From assembly GCF_036503815.1 (NCBI RefSeq), contig NZ_AP027766.1, positions 1-64,000 on the forward strand: a stretch of DNA of 64,000 nucleotides, in the 5' to 3' direction. The notes under the pieces were generated by a model. That model worked only from the letters and a program-made list of their open reading frames with translations. It ran no database searches and was not told where the DNA came from. Positions 28,508-37,842 of the stretch are shown here, piece after piece. A program made the position numbers and the translations under genes. Origin of the DNA: Escherichia coli (lineage in GTDB: Bacteria; Pseudomonadota; Gammaproteobacteria; Enterobacterales; Enterobacteriaceae). Position 1 is the stretch's first letter. Each line of letters opens with the position of its first letter.

Positions 28508-29707
28508 GTGAAACCCAACAGACCCCTGATCGTAATTCTGAGCACTGTCGCGCTCGACGCTGTCGGCATCGGCCTGATTATGCCGGTGCTGCCGGGCCTC
28601 CTGCGCGATCTGGTTCACTCGAACGACGTCACCGCCCACTATGGCATTCTGCTGGCGCTGTATGCGTTGATGCAATTTGCCTGCGCACCTGTGCTGGGCG
28701 CGCTGTCGGATCGTTTCGGGCGGCGGCCGGTCTTGCTCGTCTCGCTGGCCGGCGCTGCTGTCGACTACGCCATCATGGCGACGGCGCCTTTCCTTTGGGT
28801 TCTCTATATCGGGCGGATCGTGGCCGGCATCACCGGGGCGACTGGGGCGGTAGCCGGCGCTTATATTGCCGATATCACTGATGGCGATGAGCGCGCGCGG
28901 CACTTCGGCTTCATGAGCGCCTGTTTCGGGTTCGGGATGGTCGCGGGACCTGTGCTCGGTGGGCTGATGGGCGGTTTCTCCCCCCACGCTCCGTTCTTCG
29001 CCGCGGCAGCCTTGAACGGCCTCAATTTCCTGACGGGCTGTTTCCTTTTGCCGGAGTCGCACAAAGGCGAACGCCGGCCGTTACGCCGGGAGGCTCTCAA
29101 CCCGCTCGCTTCGTTCCGGTGGGCCCGGGGCATGACCGTCGTCGCCGCCCTGATGGCGGTCTTCTTCATCATGCAACTTGTCGGACAGGTGCCGGCCGCG
29201 CTTTGGGTCATTTTCGGCGAGGATCGCTTTCACTGGGACGCGACCACGATCGGCATTTCGCTTGCCGCATTTGGCATTCTGCATTCACTCGCCCAGGCAA
29301 TGATCACCGGCCCTGTAGCCGCCCGGCTCGGCGAAAGGCGGGCACTCATGCTCGGAATGATTGCCGACGGCACAGGCTACATCCTGCTTGCCTTCGCGAC
29401 ACGGGGATGGATGGCGTTCCCGATCATGGTCCTGCTTGCTTCGGGTGGCATCGGAATGCCGGCGCTGCAAGCAATGTTGTCCAGGCAGGTGGATGAGGAA
29501 CGTCAGGGGCAGCTGCAAGGCTCACTGGCGGCGCTCACCAGCCTGACCTCGATCGTCGGACCCCTCCTCTTCACGGCGATCTATGCGGCTTCTATAACAA
29601 CGTGGAACGGGTGGGCATGGATTGCAGGCGCTGCCCTCTACTTGCTCTGCCTGCCGGCGCTGCGTCGCGGGCTTTGGAGCGGCGCAGGGCAACGAGCCGA
29701 TCGCTGA
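28508..29707 (+). CDS. tet(A): Tetracycline efflux pump Tet(A)
   Basis: A 12-helix major facilitator antiporter of the inner membrane that exports the tetracycline-Mg complex in exchange for protons. The first cytoplasmic-loop motif A is GALSDRFGRRPVLL and motif C-type glycines follow in the fifth helix (GFGMVAGPVLGG). The GTG at 28508 gives the usual 399 residues; an ATG at 28433 would add 25 residues but overlaps the second operator. Confidence 0.95.
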   Translation: MKPNRPLIVILSTVALDAVGIGLIMPVLPGLLRDLVHSNDVTAHYGILLALYALMQFACAPVLGALSDRFGRRPVLLVSLAGAAVDYAIMATAPFLWVLYIGRIVAGITGATGAVAGAYIADITDGDERARHFGFMSACFGFGMVAGPVLGGLMGGFSPHAPFFAAAALNGLNFLTGCFLLPESHKGERRPLRREALNPLASFRWARGMTVVAALMAVFFIMQLVGQVPAALWVIFGEDRFHWDATTIGISLAAFGILHSLAQAMITGPVAARLGERRALMLGMIADGTGYILLAFATRGWMAFPIMVLLASGGIGMPALQAMLSRQVDEERQGQLQGSLAALTSLTSIVGPLLFTAIYAASITTWNGWAWIAGAALYLLCLPALRRGLWSGAGQRADR

Positions 29708-29738
29708 TCGTGGAAACGATAGGCCTATGCCATGCGGG

Positions 29739-30623
29739 TCAAGGCGACTTCCGGCAAGCTATACGCGCCCTAGGAGTGCGGTTGGAACGTTGGCCCAGCC
29801 AGATACTCCCGATCACGAGCAGGACGCCGATGATTTGAAGCGCACTCAGCGTCTGATCCAAGAACAACCATCCTAGCAACACGGCGGTCCCCGGGCTGAG
29901 AAAGCCCAGTAAGGAAACAACTGTAGGTTCGAGTCGCGAGATCCCCCGGAACCAAAGGAAGTAGGTTAAACCCGCTCCGATCAGGCCGAGCCACGCCAGG
30001 CCGAGAACATTGGTTCCTGTAGGCATCGGGATTGGCGGATCAAACACTAAAGCTACTGGAACGAGCAGAAGTCCTCCGGCCGCCAGTTGCCAGGCGGTAA
30101 AGGTGAGCAGAGGCACGGGAGGTTGCCACTTGCGGGTCAGCACGGTTCCGAACGCCATGGAAACCGCCCCCGCCAGGCCCGCTGCGACGCCGACAGGATC
30201 TAGCGCTGCGTTTGGTGTCAACACCAACAGCGCCACGCCCGCAGTTCCGCAAATAGCCCCCAGGACCGCCATCAATCGTATCGGGCTACCTAGCAGAGCG
30301 GCAGAGATGAACACGACCATCAGCGGCTGCACAGCGCCTACCGTCGCCGCGACCCCGCCCGGCAGGCGGTAGACCGAAATAAACAACAAGCTCCAGAATA
30401 GCGAAATATTAAGTGCGCCGAGGATGAAGATGCGCATCCACCAGATTCCCGTTGGAATCTGTCGGACGATCATCACGAGCAATAAACCCGCCGGCAACGC
30501 CCGCAGCATCGCGACCGTCATCGGTGAGAAGTTCGGCAGGTATTGGGTGGTGACAATGTAGGTGCTGCCCCAAATGGCAGGTGCTATCGCTGTGAACAAT
30601 AAATCGGGCGTGCGTAATGACAT
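29739..30623 (-). CDS. EamA-family (PecM-like) membrane transporter
   Basis: 294 residues with ten predicted transmembrane segments in two EamA repeats (IWGSTYIVTTQYL and GLAWLGLIGAGLTYFLWFRG). It is the drug/metabolite-transporter gene normally found beside tet(A) in Tn1721; substrate unknown. It converges on tet(A), with stops about 30 bp apart. Confidence 0.85.
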   Translation of the reverse strand: MSLRTPDLLFTAIAPAIWGSTYIVTTQYLPNFSPMTVAMLRALPAGLLLVMIVRQIPTGIWWMRIFILGALNISLFWSLLFISVYRLPGGVAATVGAVQPLMVVFISAALLGSPIRLMAVLGAICGTAGVALLVLTPNAALDPVGVAAGLAGAVSMAFGTVLTRKWQPPVPLLTFTAWQLAAGGLLLVPVALVFDPPIPMPTGTNVLGLAWLGLIGAGLTYFLWFRGISRLEPTVVSLLGFLSPGTAVLLGWLFLDQTLSALQIIGVLLVIGSIWLGQRSNRTPRARIACRKSP

Positions 30624-30760
30624 GCGATTACAAGACCTCCGCTACGGCGATGGGTTTTTGAGAGTTGCAGGCGCCGCGATGACCGCACCCTGACTTGGAC
30701 TGGCCCTGCCTCGCACCAATCCACCTGCGGCTATGGCCGCGATCATGCGAGGCCCGAAAA

Positions 30761-31155
30761 TTACACGACCTGTACACGTCCGCCGAACCCGGAACGCAAC
30801 AGAGCTTCGTGGGCATCCCGATCCGGGTCGTAGCAGCAGTCCTGGACCAAACGCACGTCGTAGTCCGCATCACTAGCCCAGGCGACGCTTGAAAGAACAA
30901 CGCCGGTGGTGCTTATCCCGGCCATGACAAGCGTGCTTACGCCGCGCGTCCGAAGGTCGGCGTCGAGCGCCGTGCCATAAAAGACGCTGGCTCGCGGACA
31001 TGCATAGAAAAGGTCGCCCCGTTCGATCGCAAGCCCTTCGACGGGCAGACCGGTGCGAAATCGTCCGCTCGGGAGATACGGTGAGATTTGGCGATTCGTC
31101 GCCGGCGGCGCATGTTCATACTCTTCGCCGAGCGAAAAGTTGGGGAACAGCACGG
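30761..31155 (-). pseudogene. Isochorismatase-like cysteine hydrolase, N-terminally truncated
   Basis: The segment GVSTLVMAGISTTGVVLSS contains the family's catalytic-region motif, although Cys is replaced by Ser at the usual nucleophile place (the family has G-x-x-x-xxCV). The downstream block DCCYDPDRDAHEALL is also typical. The N-terminal third is lost at the junction with the second tnpA fragment. Confidence 0.6.
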
Positions 31156-31156
31156 G

Positions 31157-32908
31157 CCGGCCGCGCAAGGCGTGCTGGCAGCCGTGCAGACCCTGCGTGA
31201 GATGAACGCCGACAACCTGCGCAAGGTGCCGGCCGATGCACCCACGGCCTTCATCAAGCCGCGCTGGAAGCCGCTGGTGATCACCCCGGAAGGCCTCGAC
31301 CGGAAATTCTACGAAATCTGCGCCCTGTCCGAGCTGAAGAACGCCCTGCGCTCCGGCGACATCTGGGTCAAGGGCTCGCGGCAGTTCCGCGACTTCGACG
31401 ACTACCTGCTGCCGGCCGAGAAGTTCGCCGCACTCAAGCGCGAGCAGGCCCTGCCCCTGGCGATCAACCCGAACAGCGACCAGTACCTGGAAGAGCGTTT
31501 GCAGCTGCTGGACGAGCAGTTGGCCACCGTCACCCGCCTGGCCAAGGACAACGAGCTGCCCGATGCCATCCTCACCGAGTCAGGGCTGAAAATCACCCCG
31601 CTGGATGCGGCGGTGCCGGATCGGGCGCAGGCGCTGATCGACCAAACCAGCCAGTTACTGCCGCGCATCAAGATCACCGAACTGCTGATGGACGTGGACG
31701 ACTGGACGGGCTTCAGCCGCCACTTCACCCACTTGAAGGACGGGGCCGAGGCCAAAGACAGGACGTTGCTGCTGTCCGCAATCCTCGGTGATGCGATCAA
31801 CCTCGGGCTGACCAAGATGGCCGAGTCGAGCCCCGGCCTGACCTACGCCAAGCTGTCCTGGCTGCAAGCCTGGCACATCCGCGACGAAACCTATTCGGCG
31901 GCCTTGGCCGAGCTGGTCAACCACCAGTATCGCCACGCCTTTGCCGCCCACTGGGGCGACGGCACGACCTCATCCTCCGATGGCCAGCGCTTCCGCGCGG
32001 GTGGCCGGGGCGAGAGCACCGGGCACGTCAACCCGAAGTACGGTAGCGAGCCGGGACGGCTGTTCTATACCCATATCTCCGACCAGTACGCGCCGTTCAG
32101 CACCCGCGTGGTGAATGTCGGCGTCCGCGATTCCACCTATGTGCTCGACGGCCTGCTGTACCACGAGTCCGACCTGCGGATCGAGGAGCACTACACCGAC
32201 ACGGCCGGCTTCACCGATCACGTCTTTGCCCTGATGCACCTGCTAGGCTTCCGCTTCGCGCCGCGCATCCGCGACCTCGGCGAAACCAAGCTGTACGTGC
32301 CGCAGGGCGTGCAAGCCTACCCGACGTTGCGCCCGCTGATCGGCGGCACCCTGAACATCAAGCACGTGCGTGCCCACTGGGACGACATCCTGCGCCTGGC
32401 CAGCTCGATCAAGCAGGGCACCGTCACCGCCTCGCTGATGCTGCGCAAGCTCGGCAGCTACCCGCGCCAGAACGGACTGGCCGTGGCCCTGCGCGAGCTG
32501 GGCCGGATCGAGCGCACGCTGTTCATCCTGGACTGGCTGCAAAGTGTTGAACTGCGCCGCCGCGTGCATGCCGGCCTGAACAAAGGTGAGGCGCGCAACT
32601 CGCTGGCCAGGGCGGTGTTCTTCAACCGCCTTGGGGAAATCAGGGATCGGAGCTTCGAGCAGCAGCGCTACCGGGCCAGCGGCCTCAACCTGGTGACGGC
32701 GGCTATCGTGCTGTGGAACACGGTGTACCTGGAACGCGCCACCCAGGGGTTGGTCGAGGCCGGCAAGCCGGTGGACGGCGAGCTGCTGCAATTCCTGTCG
32801 CCGCTGGGCTGGGAGCACATCAACCTAACCGGCGATTACGTCTGGCGGCAGAGCCGCAGACTGGAAGACGGGAAGTTTCGGCCCTTACGGATGCCCGGAA
32901 AACCTTAG
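31157..32908 (+). pseudogene. Tn1721 TnpA, N-terminally truncated (copy 2)
   Basis: About 583 C-terminal residues, 78 more at the N-terminal side than copy 1. From 31392 it is the same sequence as copy 1. This partial duplicate is a natural part of Tn1721. The apparent start at 31088 belongs to the fused hydrolase DNA, not to TnpA. Confidence 0.9.
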
Positions 32909-32941
32909 CGTACGATTTTTTCCGAATTCTGCGGGCTCCCC
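31392..32941 (+). repeat. 1550-bp direct repeat flanking the tet genes (copy 2; copy 1 at 25904-27453)
   Basis: The two partial tnpA genes and their 38-bp repeats are direct repeats with a constant offset of 5488 bp and appear identical on reading. Recombination between them can delete or tandemly amplify the tet(A) unit, a known behaviour of Tn1721. Confidence 0.88.
32904..32941. repeat. Tn1721 outer 38-bp inverted repeat
   Basis: Same sequence as 27416-27453, ending TGCGGGCTCCCC. It is the outer end of the transposon and abuts the manA-like remnant. Confidence 0.9.
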
Positions 32942-32942
32942 T

Positions 32943-33206
32943 ATGTTACCGGAACAGCACGCCGCAGAAGCGCGCTATCCTATTCCTGTTGAGGATTTCC
33001 ATTTCAGTATTTTCACTGCGGTGAACAATCAAACGGTAATGACATCCAGCGCTGAAATTGTGTTAGTGATTGAGGGGACCGCGACATTAAGCCATGCCAG
33101 CGGCGAGAGCCTTTTGCTTCACGTCGGGCTGTCAGCATTTATCCCAGCCTCCATCGGGCGATGGTTGCTGACTACGACTGGGAAAGTCTGTCGAGTATCG
33201 TGTTAA
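32943..33206 (+). pseudogene. Mannose-6-phosphate isomerase-like C-terminal fragment
   Basis: About 85 residues resembling the C-terminal cupin of type I phosphomannose isomerases (EIVLVIEGTATLSH, GESLLLHVGLSAFIPAS). The gene is cut by the Tn1721 end. No start or catalytic zinc domain remains. Confidence 0.6.
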
Positions 33207-33253
33207 TGTAAAATTAGAGGGGGTACAGCCCCCTTGTTTGTGTTTACTTAGCC

Positions 33254-34231
33254 CTAAATAAGGTTGAGTCTATCCCGCGCGTCCTGCAGGCGTTGCTCCC
33301 CGCGACGGTCATACTGCTGGGTGGTGGTGACGCTCGCGTGGCCCATCGCATCCTTCACGGTAATTAAATCCTCCCCGTTATCCAGCATCGCGGTGGCGAA
33401 GGTTCGCCTCAGATCGTGTGGAGAACATTTCGTGATGCCGGCCTGACCCTGGCGCACCTGCAGGATATGGTACACCGCCTGGTCGGTTAGCCGGTTTAGA
33501 GTCACATCCCCGAAACGACGGATGCGTGTGAACAGCGGGCCCGGGGTCTCGCCCCGGATCTCATCGATCCAGATCTGCAGCCGCTGCCAGGCACCGGCCG
33601 GGACATATGCCAGTCGCTCCTTGTTTCCCTTACCCAGCACTCTAAGCGCACGGTCCTGAGTGACAACGTCACGCAAATCCAGGCTCACTACTTCGGATCG
33701 TCGCAGGCCGCAGCCGAGAATGACCGCCAGCATCGCTGCATCCCGCGCCCCGAGGCAGCTGCGATCGGCTTCACAGACGGCAAACAGGGCGCGGATCTCC
33801 CCCTGGGGCAGCGCCCGACCGCTGGGCAGCCGACTGCCGCGCAGGTTACGGACCGCCCGGATATGCTGGAAGCTCTCCACATCCATGAGCCGGAGCATCC
33901 AGGCTTCCTTCGCCACGCCCTTGAGTGCCGAAAGATAGGTGTTGACGGTGGCGGTGGCCCGGCCGGTGTCGCGCAGCAGTTCGGTCACGGCCATCACGTG
34001 ATGGCGCCGCAGGCTGCCCCAGCTGCAGGACTCCAGGGAGGCAGCTCCGAGCATAACGGCGACGATGTTCAGGAACGAGGCCATGGTCTGCCGGCTGCGG
34101 TGGGAATTGAGTGAAAGCAGGTAGGCCCGGGCCGGGCTGACCGGGGCATTCTCACCTGACAGCGCCGGCAGGAATTCCTCACTGGCTGCGGGCAGACTCA
34201 GCTCCGGTTCGTCATCGGGAATCAGGATCAT
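33254..34231 (-). CDS. Tyrosine site-specific recombinase (plasmid resolvase-like)
   Basis: 325 residues from the chosen Met (MILIPDDEPEL); a longer frame reaches 34345 but would run through the palindrome upstream. SAM-like core-binding domain about residues 40-130. The catalytic residues are Arg in GLRRSEVV, Lys in GKGNKERL, His-x-x-Arg in SPHDLRRTFAT, His in MGHASVTTT and the nucleophile Tyr in QQYDRR. Similar enzymes (ResD type) resolve plasmid multimers; an integron-like or phage role is less likely because a recombination-site-like palindrome lies directly upstream. Confidence 0.82.
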   Translation of the reverse strand: MILIPDDEPELSLPAASEEFLPALSGENAPVSPARAYLLSLNSHRSRQTMASFLNIVAVMLGAASLESCSWGSLRRHHVMAVTELLRDTGRATATVNTYLSALKGVAKEAWMLRLMDVESFQHIRAVRNLRGSRLPSGRALPQGEIRALFAVCEADRSCLGARDAAMLAVILGCGLRRSEVVSLDLRDVVTQDRALRVLGKGNKERLAYVPAGAWQRLQIWIDEIRGETPGPLFTRIRRFGDVTLNRLTDQAVYHILQVRQGQAGITKCSPHDLRRTFATAMLDNGEDLITVKDAMGHASVTTTQQYDRRGEQRLQDARDRLNLI

Positions 34232-34298
34232 GTCGGGCTCCGTCCGGCGCGCTGCGTAAAAAATCGGGGGCAAACTTACTGTCAGAGCGTACCGCAGA

Positions 34299-34338
34299 AA
34301 GTCTACTTTTTCAAAGGTACATTTTAATAAGTAGACTT
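34299..34338. promoter_or_regulatory. 40-bp inverted-repeat site upstream of the recombinase
   Basis: AAGTCTACTT and AAGTAGACTT are perfect 10-bp inverted arms separated by 20 bp. This could be the recombinase's crossover site or its operator. Confidence 0.55.
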
Positions 34339-34367
34339 GAAGCACTTGTTCTTAGCTGTACGATTAC

Positions 34368-34790
34368 GGTGATGCTGCCAACTTACTGATTTAGTGTATG
34401 ATGGTGGTTTTGAGGTGCTCCCGTGGCTTCCATCTCCATCAGTTGTCCCTCCTGCTCAGCTACTGAAGGCGTGGTGCGTAACGGTAAAAGTACTGCCGGA
34501 CATCAGCGCTATCTCTGCTCTCACTGCCGTAAAACATGGCAGCTACAGTTCACTTACACCGCCTCTCAGGCCGCAGTCGGTAAACTCACGCATACAACCG
34601 GGCAGTGACGTCATTGTTTGCGCGGAAATGGACGAACAGTGGGGTTACGTCGGCGCTAAATCACGCCAGCGCTGGTTGTTTTACGCGTATGACAGGATAC
34701 GGAGGACGGTTGTTGCACACGTCTTCGGTGAACGTACTATGGCCACGCTGGAGCATCTTCTGAGCCTGCCGTCGGTCTTTCAGGGCGCGT
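34368..34790 (+). mobile_element. IS1 remnant, internally deleted and 3'-truncated
   Basis: The left end GGTGATGCTGCCAACTTACTG is that of IS1. InsA is read to about residue 50 ([26 protein letters not shown]) and then joins mid-InsB sequence ([25 protein letters not shown]) in another frame. InsB stops at about SLPSV. No right terminal repeat is found. It is defective. Confidence 0.85.
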
Positions 34791-35638
34791 AGTTCCTTTT
34801 AAACACCAGTTCTGTATCTCTTTTAAAGATCCTTTAATAAATCCTGTAAACACATAACCTCTTCATCGCCTACCCTGTGGACAGGCTCCGGAGAATGCCC
34901 GCTCTTGCAGCGACCTGACGGTCGCGCCGGTTCGGCAACATCAGAAAGAGCTCCCATCGCTTCGCGAAGGGCCCCGACCGGAGAACCAAATTAGTTACAG
35001 CATTCAAAAGAAAGCTCATCATAAAACCGGCGCCGGTTTGCCGGCCGGGTGCCCCTCCCCACCACTGAAAAGCGCCGCCGCCCCCGGCCGAAGGCCGGGA
35101 GTAGTGTCGCTTTTAATGATGGGTGTTGTAACTACTCTTCTTCATCGCTGTGGGTGGAGCTGCGGTCAGTTGTCGGGTACACGCTCGTAAGCGGCCCTTC
35201 GGCCCGCTAACGCGGAGATACGCCCCGGCTGCGGCTGACGCCTTGCCGGGACCACTCCGACCGCGTACAGAGGCATCTGAGACATTTTTAGCGGGTATAG
35301 CTTTGCAACTACCGTGTTAAGTTCCCTGGTGTCGCTGAAATAACTGAAGAACATCCCCCTAAGCGTCAGCAGCAAGCTGCCGCCGCTAAGGCCCCGGAAA
35401 TCACGCCCTTTACGTCGTAAACGCCGTAAAGCCCGCTCACCGGGGTTAAAAGGGATTACTTTTACTTCTTCATTGCTGTAAGCGGGTTAAGGCTAATCAG
35501 GGCAGGGGGTAGGGTGGCAGAGTTTATAGCCAGGTAACCGGCTACGCCGGGCTTTCGGCGCCATTTGACTCCACAAATTTTCAAAATTCGCAACGATCGA
35601 GAACACCAAAGCTATAATCGCAAATATTACGACAATGC
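34791..35638. other. Structured non-coding region
   Basis: About 850 bp without a credible gene. It contains many short GC-rich hairpins (for example CCGGCCGAAGGCCGG and GCGGCCCTTCGGCCCGC) and a loosely repeated motif around CTTCTTCATCGCTGT (near 35138) and CTTCTTCATTGCTGT (near 35465). It may be an origin, oriT or partition-type region. The one 69-codon frame on the minus strand lacks a ribosome site. Confidence 0.4.
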
Positions 35639-37357
35639 CTACTCACTTTTGACTCGTCCTTGATTTGACATAACCTCATGTATTTTAAGGTTTATATCTT
35701 TTAACCTGACAGGTTTAGTTAACAAAGGAGCCTGTCCGATAGAGTGTGCATCACTGTATGCGCTGATGAATATGAAAGGCGTGGATCGATTAGGATTCTG
35801 ACTGCTACTAACAGTTGCATACAGCTCATCACCTGTCATGCCTGGCATTTGTAAATCACTCAGGACAACGTCATAAGGTTTACGCAGAAGCTTTTCCAGG
35901 GCTCGTTCAGGCGAGGTTGTAGCCTCGACAATGTATCCAGCATTAGTAAGCAGACTGGAAAGAGACGAACAGGCCATTTCATTATCATCAATAACAAGCA
36001 AGCTAAGAACGCCGAAGACATCTCCGGGAGCTGAAGCAGATACCTCAGCTGTTGCAAGGCTGCTATCTCCCAACTTGATAGGTATTCTCACTGTAACAGT
36101 TGTACCTACATTTACTTCACTAGATATATGAATAGTACCTTTTAATAGTCTGATTATCCCTGCAACAATAGCAAGTCCCATCCCAAATCCAGGTACAGTG
36201 GATTTCGAATCTACAACTCGTGTAAATGGTTTAAATATGAACTTTAGTTTGTCTTTAGGGATTCCCTTTCCGGTATCAGAAATGACAATATTTAATACCT
36301 TACCTTTTTCTATAAAGTAATCTACATTAACTTCCCCGCGCTCAGTGTACTTAATAGCGTTACTGGTTAAGTTTTCAATTACTTGATTAAGGCGTAGAGC
36401 ATCTGTAAAAATCACTGCATCATTATTGTTTTTTATTTTAACTGTGACATCCTTTTTTTCATAAATAGCAATGCAATCCTGCACAGCGTTAGTAACAATT
36501 GCTTGCAAGCTATTATAGGTGTTTTTTATCTCTACAGATCCGTTGTCAATTTTTGCAAATTCAGCCAAATCATTTAACTGGCGCTCCATTTTCGAAACAG
36601 CAGTTTCAAGTCGTTCTATCTGACCAGATTTAATCCCTCCACTCAGATTATTGGTTACGACATCAATGATAGACACTATTGCCTGTAAAGATGTTCTGAG
36701 TTCATGGCCTACCATACCTAAAAATGCATTTTTACTGGCAAAAGCAGCCCGTTCTGATAGTAACAATCGGTTAATTTTACTTATGTAAATAAATAGGACA
36801 AAAAGAAGTAAGGAAATCAACCCACCTGTAATAAAAAGCAGAGTCCATAACTGCTGACGTTTGCTCCTGAAATCTTTAAGAGCGTCATTCCTTTGTGCTA
36901 TTTCAGCCATATCAGCAAGATTTGTAACGGTTTTAGTTAGCGGTTTTATATCAGCTATGATTGTACTTATTTTTTTATAATCAGGGTGATTATGCGAAAG
37001 CAGCCCGTCTATGTCTTCAAGCTTTTTGTTTATCGAATCAATTGTTTCTTCATAGCCTTGCTGTTTATATAGAGGTGCAGTCGCCTCACTCTTTACATAA
37101 ATAACATTCAAACGAGAATAAAGGATATCGAATTTAAGCCTAACATCGTCAATAGTATTATCGCTATTGATTAGCGTGTAAAGCTCATTCAACTGTATAA
37201 TGAATTTTGCCACTGAGAAACCGTAGTTTTCTTGGGTGCCAGCGACGGTGTATAAATTTTTCTCCGATAAAAGACTGGTGTACTTAACAACACTAGACAC
37301 AGTGAATGCTATCAACAAAAGCAGAGCAACCAAAATGATAAAGAAATTTTTTTTCAT
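35639..37357 (-). CDS. Membrane hybrid histidine kinase with receiver domain
   Basis: 572 residues: transmembrane helix at 5-25, a helical periplasmic sensor of about 150 residues, a second transmembrane helix near 175-195, a HisKA domain with H-box MVGHELRTSLQAI, an HATPase with N-box ENLTSNAIKY, DTGKGIP and GFGMGLAI, and a C-terminal receiver with VIDDNE, the phospho-acceptor Asp in VVLSDLQMPGM and Lys in TKPVR. It starts by an ATGA overlap with the gene before it, so translation is coupled. It should phosphorylate its own receiver and perhaps that of the first gene in the operon. Confidence 0.85.
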   Translation of the reverse strand: MKKNFFIILVALLLLIAFTVSSVVKYTSLLSEKNLYTVAGTQENYGFSVAKFIIQLNELYTLINSDNTIDDVRLKFDILYSRLNVIYVKSEATAPLYKQQGYEETIDSINKKLEDIDGLLSHNHPDYKKISTIIADIKPLTKTVTNLADMAEIAQRNDALKDFRSKRQQLWTLLFITGGLISLLLFVLFIYISKINRLLLSERAAFASKNAFLGMVGHELRTSLQAIVSIIDVVTNNLSGGIKSGQIERLETAVSKMERQLNDLAEFAKIDNGSVEIKNTYNSLQAIVTNAVQDCIAIYEKKDVTVKIKNNNDAVIFTDALRLNQVIENLTSNAIKYTERGEVNVDYFIEKGKVLNIVISDTGKGIPKDKLKFIFKPFTRVVDSKSTVPGFGMGLAIVAGIIRLLKGTIHISSEVNVGTTVTVRIPIKLGDSSLATAEVSASAPGDVFGVLSLLVIDDNEMACSSLSSLLTNAGYIVEATTSPERALEKLLRKPYDVVLSDLQMPGMTGDELYATVSSSQNPNRSTPFIFISAYSDAHSIGQAPLLTKPVRLKDINLKIHEVMSNQGRVKSE

Positions 37358-37842
37358 TTGAGCACCGTAATTTTGTCTATCTGCCAAATGAACCGTGCAA
37401 GATAGTGTGGCGTGTTAAGCTCAATATAATGTTCATCTAAAGGATATACCAAAAAATAAGGTCCAAAATCCCTTATTTGAAGCCTTTTTCCATCCATTTC
37501 TGTAGCCAATAAAATGTTATATTTTTCAACGTCATTCATGTCTACAATGATTTCATAATCATTCAGAGCATGGAATTTTAGCTTTGCTCCATTAGCGCCA
37601 GCGAGTTTTAAAACATAACTTAGGTCGACGCCCTTGAATTTTACTTTTTTACCGGTTGGCGTCCAAGGTGTTGTCGTTACGATGGTATCCCGTGGGAACG
37701 AATCAAACTGCTTTTCAGTAATCACATAACCTTTATCACTGTTAGCATTAGCGATTGAACCATCTATAACTATATCCCCAATATTGCTATATGCACTAAT
37801 TGACAAAAGCATTAGGGATAAGAATGATATTATTTTAACCAT
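37354..37842 (-). CDS. Periplasmic molybdopterin-oxidoreductase-fold protein
   Basis: 162 residues with a signal peptide (MVKIISFLSLMLLSISAYS). The rest resembles the small stand-alone sulfite-oxidase-type molybdopterin-binding fold (FKGVDLSYVLKLAGANGAKLKFHALNDYEI), but I see no Cys that could bind molybdenum, so it may be a sensor or structural version. The start is the Met with AGGGAG upstream; the longer frame overlaps the glycosyltransferase by 62 bp. Translation overlaps the upstream gene by 8 bp and the kinase by 4 bp. Next to a kinase with a periplasmic domain it could be the ligand-binding partner (inference). Confidence 0.65.
   Translation of the reverse strand: MVKIISFLSLMLLSISAYSNIGDIVIDGSIANANSDKGYVITEKQFDSFPRDTIVTTTPWTPTGKKVKFKGVDLSYVLKLAGANGAKLKFHALNDYEIIVDMNDVEKYNILLATEMDGKRLQIRDFGPYFLVYPLDEHYIELNTPHYLARFIWQIDKITVLK

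Larger units (their letters stand above)
25904..32941 (+). mobile_element. Tn1721-derived tetracycline transposon, left-truncated
   Basis: Order: 3' part of tnpA, internal 38-bp inverted repeat, tetR, tet(A), EamA-type gene, hydrolase remnant, second partial tnpA, outer 38-bp repeat. This is the right-hand part of Tn1721. The left part (tnpR and the tnpA 5' end) was lost at IS26 copy 3. The outer repeat abuts a manA-like remnant. Confidence 0.9.

Noticed and set aside
34394..34792. 132-codon frame in the IS1 remnant as an independent gene
   Set aside because: It joins an out-of-frame InsA segment to InsB through a deletion; only the second half is InsB.
35166..35375. 69-codon frame in the hairpin-rich region
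   Set aside because: No ribosome site and overlaps strong hairpins; protein composition not convincing.
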